From positions 14,850,705 to 14,914,704 of the forward strand of contig NC_061061.1 in NCBI RefSeq assembly GCF_021917145.1: a DNA stretch of 64,000 bases, in the 5' to 3' direction. This DNA is from Hypomesus transpacificus (lineage: Eukaryota > Chordata > Actinopteri > Osmeriformes > Osmeridae). The translations under genes and the position numbers were made by a program. Each line of letters begins with the position of its first letter. Positions within the stretch are counted from its first letter, which is position 1. This document shows, in pieces, positions 54,425 to 64,000 of this stretch. The notes under the pieces were generated by a model. It was not told the origin of the DNA. It was given only the letters and a program-made list of their open reading frames with translations, and searched no databases.

Positions 54425-57400
54425 CTGGGAAACATGTCAGAGATTAAACAGTTCAGTTAGCAAAATGTTAACTCCTTATCAACACAAATTCAAACTTCAA
54501 CTGGATATGCAAATCCAGAATCCTACATCCTGATGCAATCCATTGTGGAACTACAAAGAGAATAACCATCCTAATTTTTTGGGGGGCAATTTTAAATCAG
54601 CATCTGACTGTATTCAAAAAGTGGTAGGCTTCATTTTGACTCTCCAGTCACTGAGTTACAATGGCTTGCATCTGCAATTAGTGAGGACAAGAGCCTAAAT
54701 GTGATGTCCTGTGAGCCTAGGTTACATGTAGTTGCAGGGCTGTAACCTGACATTTCCCTACAAGAGAGTCCTTTTGACATAGGATTCACCATCACAAAAA
54801 AGGGATGCAGTTACTGGTTGCAGATGAAAACATTTAGTAGGGTCTCCTTGCATACGAAACTGGCTAATCCTTCTTTTCTTGGTACCAAGATTAACCCTTT
54901 CCTTCAAGATCAAGTGTCTCAGATTATAGATGGTTTCCCATGACAGGCTGTTGATTTTCCTTCCTAATGTGAGACATTGTCACATGAATAATGCACAATA
55001 GGCTCCCGTGTGTGAGAGAAAGGGGAGACAAGTGTTGCCATCCTTATGTAACTGAAGCTCTACAGGAGAAGGCCAGATGTTTGATGCTTACAATTGCAGC
55101 TCGCCATGTGCTAACCCTAATGTTGCAATGCATTAAACTATTTATTTGAGAACTAAAATACATTGAAGGTTATGCCATTTAAAATTGGGTAACGTTTACT
55201 GAGGAAAAATACAATTCAACTTGATGCACTAGACTTAAATGCAATGCATTAGAATATCTAAAACTTCGATTGAAGAACATAACATATACCTATAATTGAG
55301 GGTAACCAACTACTACAGAAGTTTAACAAGTCCAAAACAATGACCATCGTTTATCAACGTTTTTGAGAGAAATCATTAAATGTTTTCCTCTCAACGACGT
55401 CGTCTCCTAAAGGCTGCAAGTCTGACAAACTTTCAGATAATTCAAAATGTCACACGAATAACTCTCATTTTCACTCACCTCAACGACGAAGACAAAGATG
55501 TGACTTCAACCAACACCTCATCTCAGCTGTTTTATGGCGGCCAGGCAGTGTACCACCTGTGTGAATGAATCAAAATCAGGCGCCTCCCCCTGGCCCAAAC
55601 GGTACTGATAATGCACATGCGGCTAAGTAACTCGGCCTTTTAAGGCAATGATAGAATTCAGAGGAAATGATCGACGTAGCCTGTCTTCACTACTGCTACC
55701 TTAAGAACTAATCAACAGGTAATATATAACTGGTTCCCTATCAAAACAATGATTCGTACTGTTTCACGCCAATACTATCTAAAACAATAAACCTACATGC
55801 CGATTTAATTTCAAAACACGAAAAGTAGGTCTAGTTTTATATTATTTTGGAACTTGAGTTTTATTTTAAATTACAAGACGTAAAATACTCTTATTATATC
55901 TTAGTTTAAAAACGTGGCAAAATTACATGGTTTAGAGCTACATACGGTGAATTAACGTTTATGTAGGCCTCCAAAAATGTATCGTTTTTATATTAACTTA
56001 TTTTATGAATTCAATTTATTCAATAGGGATTTGAATATCTTAATCTGCAGTCTAATGTGCTTCCACTGAGCCTTACTATACCTCTTATTTTCATAAGGAT
56101 GATGCAAACTCAATGCTGATAAAATACTGCCTTAAACTTGAACTTCAGGGGTAGATTATTCAATGCAAAGCAAGCATTTATATGTCATTCAGTTGAACTT
56201 CTGTTGCAGTGCAATCCACTTTCCATGACAAGATTAGCTGGGTGCAGAACTAATGAGTCTTGGTGGAAATCATTTATCTAGCCTAGTCATGTCATGGCCA
56301 CAATAGCTGGGCTGGCTGGAGTGACCTCACTTGAGTAAATGCCGACCTTAGTAACCCAGATACCTTTCCCTTTTGTGTTGGAAACTGAAGATGGCATCTC
56401 TTATTACTGACTGAGCTCCAGTAAAACTAAGAATGTGAACTTCTAACAACCTGCGTATTTGTTTTAGTAAAAATGATCAACACAAAGCACACCATTTTCT
56501 AAATAAATGTAAGCAGAATATTTGTATTTAGGGACATCTGGAAATGTCACAAATTTCAAAAATAGAAACATTTGTATAGATACATACAGTGCAAAGTATA
56601 ACAGAACACAATTTACAGTCTGATGTCCAACATGTCTGCCAGTTTCTGTGATGGTTCTACACTTCTTGTGCGTAACTCTACAAATTCACCAAAGATTGTG
56701 AAATGATGTCATCCACTGGTCTTCTGAGTCAAATGATAACAAATGTATTTGCGTGAAATACTGTTATAAGATATTATTATAAACATACAGACTTTTGTAT
56801 AATACTATTGCAGAAACTATTGACATAAAACAATTTGATAGGCATCATCAAGTCTCAAGAATGTGGAAAATCAGCAGGCTGGTCCCATATGTCGCTCAAT
56901 AAAACATTTGCATGACTTCCTGTCATATATGTGGCATGCATGCCCTTTACCCTGCCAGATGACATTCCTCTTCTTATGTACCTTTTGACCCATCAGATAT
57001 TTTATACAGTTTGTGTGTCTTTTCACCCAGCAAAACAGATTATATTCAGCTTGTGTGAGATGGGAGGCATCCAAGGGTGGGAGTGTACCAGTGCTGTGTA
57101 ACAGCTGTCACCACATGTCACTGGCACCTTGCTTGTTATCCACAAGTGCGACAGAGAAGATCCCATTTGAGCTTTTCAATACCTGTCAACGGTCTGGGTC
57201 TCTCAGAGTGGAAAAAGTTGCTTCTCTGCCCTGGGTGGCATGAACGAGGGATGGCCACTGGGGTAATTGTGTTATTTTCAGTCATCTCAACAAGATATTG
57301 GCCGGGGTTGCCATTTATAGAAAGCACATCCAACTTCAATCTGGCACAGAATGGCCAATAAGCAACTCTGTAAAGGACAGAGGTAATCTCATTGCAAGCA

Positions 57401-57724
57401 TAAGGAGAAAAATACTTTCCTTCTTTGGCTTATGATGGCTACAGACGCTTCTCCAGCTTCTGTTGCTGATTATATTGTGCTCTAAGCAAGCCAATACGTA
57501 CACACAAATGCATTCTGTATTCCATGTTTGACTGACTACAGGATTAGACCTCTGGATATTAATCTCAGTACTGCTCACTGAACAACAATCAGTCTTCGGT
57601 GAAAGTTCTCTTTGGAACTCCCCCTCTTCATTTAGCTGGGTCAAATAACTTATGACAAAAAGTGAAAGCCAATAGAACGTTCCAACTACCGAAGCACCAC
57701 CTAGTGGCTGTTACCAAAAGAACA
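54425..57724. other. Region between s100a1 and the TLR gene
   Basis: Both flanking genes are on the minus strand, so this holds the s100a1 promoter and first exon and the 3' UTR of the TLR. I saw no other coding sequence. Open frames at 57,013-57,644 show no family features. Confidence 0.45.
55479..55536 (-). promoter_or_regulatory. s100a1: Candidate non-coding exon 1 and TATA-like promoter of s100a1
   Basis: On the minus strand a consensus donor (cgttgag|gtgagt, exon end at 55,479) lies about 50 bp downstream of CATAAAA (55,530-55,536). Together they could form a short first exon starting near 55,505 and a 1.05-kb first intron ending at the acceptor at 54,424. This matches the usual S100 gene layout. 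Inference from signals only. Confidence 0.35.
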
Positions 57725-60579
57725 TCAGAGTTTTGCCTCTTGTTGTTCTATACTCTTTGGCTGGGTGATAGCTATTTCAGGCTTTCCCTCCTCCAGGGGG
57801 AGCTCAATAGATACAAAACCAACTGAGGAGACCTTTCTACTAACACTAGGAGCTTCCTGCTCTCTAGTCAGAAAGGGCTTGCCAAGAACACTTCTAACTT
57901 GTGCCCAGAAGAAAGCCTGCTGATTGGCTTGCTGTGGCCACTCAATGTAGGTCTTGGTGTGTAGCATCTTCTTGAGCTTACAATACTTGCTGGGCAAGGA
58001 TTCTGGGTCGATGGGCTCTTTTACCACCAGAATAACATCACTAAAGGTCTTGCCGATGGCTCTCTGCTGGGCAAAATACAGTTCGTAGTTGCACCAATCG
58101 CTGTCCACAAAGTGACGGGAAAGAACAAAGATTACCTGAGGGTGAAAACAACATTTAAGAAAACAAAGTTTAACATTCTGGATAACAAAAAACTAAGAAA
58201 ATATTCTGATTTGTAATTTTGTATTTGTTCTGGTATGCCTATACCTTGCCGCTGTTTTCTATATTTTCAATGATGTTGTCAATAATCCATTTTCCTGGCA
58301 TGAAGTCCCTCTCATGGATACAGAGGTTGTAGGGTGGCTTGCTGGTTTCCAAGCAGGGCAAAAGTTGGTCCCTAACCCAGTCAGCATCATAGTGGCTGTA
58401 GGAGATGAAGGCGTCATAGGCAAAAGTCTGTGATTCTGCTGTCCCTTCCTTATGCGCTCTGTATTTGGCTCTTATAATCTGATAAGTAGCTCTAATATAC
58501 CAGGCAACATTAAATTTATAGCACAATAACATCAGCACTAGTACCACTGTTGCTGTGACGACTACACAGATGATGACAACCAGCCTGATATCGCAGGCCA
58601 CGTGACCAGGGAAATATTCTGCTATTAATGTATTAAGTAGAGCCTCTGGGTGGTAGCATTTGTAATTTGTAGGCCAGTCAGTGATGTTGACCTTTCCCTT
58701 TGACATGTTGTCTTGGATAAATGTGTGAAGATCGCAGGTGCAATGATAAGGGTTGTTCCCAGCCCTCAACTGAGACAATTGCGGCATTTTCTGAAAGGAA
58801 GCCATGCTGATGAGCCCGAAAGAGTTACCATCTAATGCCAAAGACTGCAGTGAGGAGCTTTTCCAATCTGACGGAATGAACTTAATCTTGTTCCCACTGA
58901 GTAGTAGTTCTTTAAGGCCAGTGGTTTTCTCAAAGTAATGAATGTTCAGCTGATCCAGGTCACAGTACGAGAGGTCTAGAAACTGCACTGTGGTGGGAAG
59001 ACACTGTAGGGCATCACTTTCAAATGGGTTATGGTGAGCAATCAAATGAGTGATACTCTGTTTCCAGACACAGTTGGTACTCTTCTCAGCTGATCCTAGC
59101 TGGTTATTGCTGACATCCAATACCTGCAGCAGTCGGAACTCCTTGGTTAGTGAAGATATTTCTCTCAGGCTGGTGAGATAGTTGGTGCTTAGATTGAAGG
59201 AACGAAGAGATGGCATTGTGCCATAGTATTCGCAGCGTTGGTTGAAAAGAGCATTGTCAAGCAGTCTGTTGTTGGAGACATCCAAATCCTCCACGTGAGA
59301 CATCTGAAGCCAAGCGTCGCAAGGCACAAAGTTGAAGTTGACATTTTGGATGGACAACTGTCTAATTTTGTTGAACCAGGTGAAGCGCCAGTCAAAACGC
59401 AAGATATCTGGATTACTGATATGCCTGAAGATGCACAAAAACATTTATAGTTAGATCAAAAATGCATTCTACATCTTTTTGCAAAATACACAGAATTCAT
59501 ATTACATCAAGAAAACAAAAGTTAAATATATTTCTCCTATAAACATGCATCCAGTGTAAGTGCTTTTGACATGAACGGACTTACCAAAGATCTAGTCTCT
59601 CCAGTGCAAGGTCGGTCACACTGGATTCTAAGCCACTATCCTCAAAGGTTGGCGAACGGGCAAAGTCAATATACTGAAGTCTCAGCATTTTAACTGGGCT
59701 GACTTGAAGATTCACCAGAGCCATCCTCAAGAGATTCTCATTGTATTTGCCTCTGTGAAAGAGGAGCTGATTTGCACTGATATATTTCAGACCACTAAAA
59801 ATATCATTTTCTTCCATGTAATACTTAAATTCAAAGAGATTTCGGAATTGGAGGACAGTGAAAGTCTTGTTGGCCAGGTCTTGCAACATCATAGTCAGAG
59901 CATTTGGTCTTTGATCTACAGCAATGTCAATTCCCAAAAACTGTGTCTGTATGACCTCCAAACTGCCAGGTTCATAGTAACTTAGATTGGACGAACACTT
60001 AATAGCAAAACTCCTTAGTTTTATGTTTTTTATTGGATGGAAGTCTCCTTTCTTTAGACCCTGAACTAGGGGACCACCCATGGAAAGAGTCTGTAGGTGG
60101 AGGAATCTAGAGAAGCTGGTGGCTAGGGTGGCATGTTGGTAGATGTTATTAGACATGAAGAGATGTTTTAGATTAATGAGGGGCTGCAAGGCTCTGGCTG
60201 GAATTTCTCTTAGGGAGTTGTTGAACAGGTCGAGGTGTTCCAGGAGGAGGTTGGACTGGAAGGCATCATCCTCAATAAGTGAAATGTTGTTGTACTGCAG
60301 CTGAAGGATCCGAAGGTTAGGGAGGTGGGAGAAGTCATTAATAAGGACAGCAGGAAGTTCGTTATAGGAGAGGTCAACTTCGACAAGAGTGGAAGGCATG
60401 TGCTTCCATGGAACGTGATCCAGTCGTCTGCCAAGGCAGTCGGCAGAGAGACCAGAGTTGAAGATGTAACAGGGCTGTCTATCTTCATTTAAACTGGTGG
60501 TTGGGGACAGTTTTGGCGATGGTGAAGTAAGTATTCCTAAAAGTAAAGGACTGAACCACACAAATCGTAGCATCGTCAT
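57725..60579 (-). CDS. tlr18: Toll-like receptor, TLR1 family, probably TLR18 (3 coding exons, 861 aa)
   Basis: Type I membrane innate immune receptor; TLR1-family members sense microbial ligands such as lipopeptides and signal through MyD88. Exons: 60579-59585, 59424-58245, 58135-57725. Signal peptide (LRFVWFSPLLLGILT), a run of leucine-rich repeats (for example LVEVDLSYNEL, LRILQLQYNNI, LEHLDLFNNSL), a C-terminal cap (NPYHCTCDLHTF), a transmembrane helix at about 613-635 (LVVIICVVVTATVVLVLML), then a TIR domain from about 666: box 1 FAYDAFISYS, BB loop ERDFMPGKW, and FW near the end. No LRR N-terminal cap is evident. The proline of the BB loop, needed for signalling in TLR2-type receptors, is present. 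The last intron splits the TIR domain at NSGK|VIFVLS. A 45-residue tail follows the TIR. TLR2, TLR14 and TLR25 are alternatives; the TLR1-family call is firm, the TLR18 symbol is moderate. Confidence 0.88.
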
Positions 60580-63500
60580 TCTGCATCTGTAAATAAATCA
60601 ATAAGAGTGGAATTAAATCAAAATAGCACATAAACACATAATCAAAAAAGAACAATACAAATCCTCTATAAATAAAATCCTATAAATTATATTAATTATA
60701 ATATCTGTAATTATACCATTTTCATTGAACAAAAACCTGTGTAGGTCTGTCTAAATTTTTACAATCCAAACAAGCATTTACAGTATCTTCACATGCTGAC
60801 GAAAGGAGATTATTTTGAATACACTGCTCTATTCACTTCTCTTCGGATACCTACCAGTCTGAGACACATTCTACTTAGGTCTGTTAGGCAGACTGCTCAT
60901 ATCATCAGATTCCTCAAATCATAAAATCCTGTCATATTTATACAGTGAGTCTAGGGCTCTAACTATCTTAGGCAATAAAGTTACATGGAGACTGTCACGT
61001 TTTAGCATGATGTAGAAGAAGCGCAGTACATCTTAAATCCAGACCAGTCTGAGCAGAAGGAGATCAATATTTATAACAATCCATATGGAAAGTTCACAGA
61101 TTTATTGCTTATTGCGTTTTCATGGTAAAATTAGGTTAAACATTGAGCTTTTAACCTAGTTCAATGCTATTGACAAAGCCTGCATCTATTAATGTGAAAC
61201 AATGGGTACCTCCTACTATACATGACTAAATTAGGTATAATTTTTATTTTAGAACTTATATTGCATTGTAATGTATGCTTTCAGCATCTGAGGAAGATGT
61301 ATGTATGTTTGGCTTTTATACTACCATAGTAAGACTTTGTATGGAAGCCTTTTACTGTGTCTATTGATATTCCTGTTATCTATTCTCAATTTACTGGAAC
61401 ACCTTTCATTGCTGAGCTAAACTAGATACTGTAACTGATTAGCTTTTCTGGGGGGGGTATTTCTTGTAATTAGGCCTGTATCCAGCGGTCCGCATGCATT
61501 TTGATCTTATGTGAAATCGTAACACAATGCATATAATACTATACTCAAACACAACGTGTTTGAGTTAGGAGCACAAGCTTTTATCATAAATCAACCTGGA
61601 ATTGTTAACAACTATAATTGCCAGAGATATAAGTTACATTTATTAATAATATTAATGGCTACATTATTATCATGTACATTTCCTCTAGGCGTTGAATCTG
61701 TTATGAATGAACATGGAATAGGATGTTTAAATGGAAAACCGGAAGAACTTTCTTGTTAAGTTCCCTTGACATGATTTTCTTCACTAAACCAGGTCAGAAC
61801 AGTCAAATAAGAACTGAACTGCATGAATTGTGTTTTGTTGAAGTTCACAAAGCCTCGGATGAACATTAACTTGCAGAACTTCTGAACCTCTGATAGTGGA
61901 AACATGTTGTTTGTTTAATGTAATGTTTTAGGATGCTTGATTTCAAAATGTAACCATTATATTTAGTCATCATGCCAACAAAGTTTGCCAATTGGAATTG
62001 ATCAATATCCAATTGAATTATTTGTGGGAAATACTTATAATTCTTTATTTGTATCATAAATTCTGATAATGAATTATAATGACAAGTTTTTAGAACTTCA
62101 TAAAACGCACGCCTTACTTGATAAAACTGTGCAAACAAAAAACTGAACAAACAGAGCAAACTCTGCTGGGAGACATTTTGTCTTAGACTTATGAGTCTCC
62201 AGACATCTGGAATACTTCCAAGAAATGTACCATCCTTTGCGAGAGGAATGTTGAGAATTCTGTGTTGAGTAAACTGCAGTGAACTGTATTGAAATTAAAC
62301 TTCACCTGGCTACTAGTGTTTGTGTTTGCACTCACCATGATTGGTCTACAGTAACTGGGGTCTACAAATGTTTGACAAGACATTCCTTTATTATGAAAAT
62401 CTATATTTCATACCCAATTATTTTTGAATATTATATAACTTGTTTCTCCTCCATGAGGAGATCAATGTTTCTCTTCTTAGCTATCCAACAATGGTAATAT
62501 CTGATACGGTTTATAATATTTAACTCTGAAAGGAAGAAAAGAACTATGGAGAACTTACCAGAAGGTGTACAAGATGTTCTATCTTAAGCTTCTTCTCTTA
62601 ACAATCAGCTTCTCATCGAGAATTAGGTGTTGCAATTGGGTATGTGTAATGGATATATCTTATCTTCTGAAAAAATCATTCCTTGGCACATAGCAGGGGT
62701 ATTTCAGTTTTGCTGTATCGGGTACAATCGGCCTCATTGTTTAATAAAGTGACTTTTCAGTTCCAGCTTCATAACGCTGCTTTGTCTTTGTGATGCTCTC
62801 CTTATCTACTGTTCAAACTGTCCTTATAGGACTGAGATTTAAAGAGCAAAGTTTATCTTAATCTGTCATGATCATACACATGATACCCATCAGTGAATCT
62901 CACACCTAGTTCCAATATGCTAATGACTATACAAACCTGAGACCAGTCAATAGGTGACATTATCCAGAAAATTCAACCATGATCTACATGTCACTCATTT
63001 GTTCCTACTCTGACATCCCACCATGGTCCTTCTCCTTCTTGATTCCAGCTCTTTCTGGGAGCACTCTTTCTTTTAGTGGGCAATTACTGGTTTTCTGATA
63101 ATCAGTGTTCTGGCTCATTGTCTTTTATCTTTCACAGAGAGCATTAACTACGAGTGTTTTTGTTAGAGTGAACTGACTGCTGTCTTTAGTCAGTTTATTC
63201 TTTCAAGTTTCAATGCATGTGCTACACATTTTATTTGCTTGGACCTTAATATTTTTTAACAAATTTACAAACCCAGTGTTCCATCTTAAACACAGTAACC
63301 AAGTATAACAGAACATAAATGTGCCCTTCGTGGCTGTTAGCACGATTTGTAACCCTATTTTTCATTATCAAGAGGATACGATAAGTTATGAGTTCGCGCC
63401 GCAACGCTTTTTACCCTGACACATTTATTTGACTACGTTTTTCGACTTTTTCCAAAGTAGGCATACTCAGAAATGACACCAACCAAGTAACACCAATATC

Positions 63501-64000
63501 AAGTAATCCAAGGTAAACTCTGCAGTGTTTGTATTTTAACTAGCTACGTTTGTTTTTCTTTCAGCCATATTGAAGAAGAAAAACTTTACTCACTTAAAGT
63601 AGCCTACGATATTAAAAATCGCTTTCAACTCTTACTGTAGGTTATGTATTTTGTCTGTAGACAATTTTTTGTTAATCCATTGAATGTTCAGTGACAGCGA
63701 TCGATGAACAAGATAATGACACGGAATTACGCGTCTGTGAGCATTCTTCTAGTATGGCATGCGTAGGACTTTAATTGCCAACTGGCCGACGTCACACATG
63801 TTTTTGGATGTATTTTGTCGACTGAACGATCACCTGTTATTGTTATGGTGTAGGTTGAATCTAGGGTTGCCAATTATTGATCACTACTAGTGATGTTCTA
63901 TACAATCAAAAACAGTATACTGTTTTTATAGTATACACACATTTTGTCCGGCATTTCGTGACAAAGTTGGCAACCCCACTTGAAGTCTTATAAGTCTTCT
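60580..64000. other. 5' flank of the TLR gene; no other gene seen
   Basis: The TLR start-codon exon opens at an acceptor at 60,586 (tttatttacag|atgcag on the minus strand), so its first exon and promoter lie in this interval, but I could not place them with confidence. An out-of-frame ATG at 60,586-60,584 precedes the chosen start by 7 bases. Other open frames are short and featureless. Confidence 0.45.

Noticed and set aside
62189-62383. 64-codon minus-strand open frame upstream of the TLR as a 5' coding exon
   Set aside because: The TLR already has a signal peptide and start in its own exon, and no donor leads from this frame into it.

Overview
This is a window of vertebrate nuclear DNA, almost certainly from a ray-finned (teleost) fish. 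The genes are split into many short exons with GT-AG introns. Intergenic DNA is AT-rich and full of simple repeats, tRNA-derived SINEs and short inverted-repeat elements. The gene set includes a fish-type ammonia channel (Rhbg) and a TLR1-family receptor that fits best with the fish-type TLR18. I cannot name the species.

Layout. Positions 1-16 kb hold no gene I can support, only microsatellites, one 17-bp tandem array and GC-rich or AT-rich patches that could be regulatory. Seven protein genes follow: rhbg (minus, 16,751-23,755, 10 exons), hapln2 (plus, 29,638-31,565, 5 coding exons), bcan (minus, 33,495-41,029, 13 coding exons), isg20l2 (minus, 47,087-48,668, 3 exons), mettl25b/rrnad1 (plus, 50,099-52,989, 8 exons), s100a1 (minus, 53,915-54,402, 2 coding exons) and a TLR1-family Toll-like receptor, probably tlr18 (minus, 57,725-60,579, 3 coding exons). 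I rebuilt the exons by hand. In all seven the reading phases close to one open frame: 464, 337, 1310, 330, 621, 96 and 861 residues.

The order rhbg-hapln2-bcan-isg20l2-mettl25b, followed by s100a1, corresponds to human 1q21-q23. It is not the paralogous 15q26 cluster RHCG-HAPLN3-ACAN-ISG20/AEN. This is what fixes the orthology of genes that could otherwise be confused with their paralogues. Hapln2 and brevican are functional partners: a link protein that locks a lectican onto hyaluronan in brain extracellular matrix. They sit tail to tail. Isg20l2 (rRNA-processing exonuclease) and mettl25b (methyltransferase-like) lie head to head across a 1.4-kb gap carrying two inverted-repeat elements.

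I found no clearly new biological system. The most unusual items are: a 15-bp minisatellite inside the brevican coding sequence that makes a Ser-Gly pentapeptide array; a SINE that begins about 17 bp inside a brevican intron; two different inverted-repeat elements in the isg20l2/mettl25b gap, one close to the mettl25b start; a perfect 16-bp-arm palindrome in the probable first intron of bcan; and an unidentified exon-like stretch with an ITIM-like motif at 25.3-26.1 kb.
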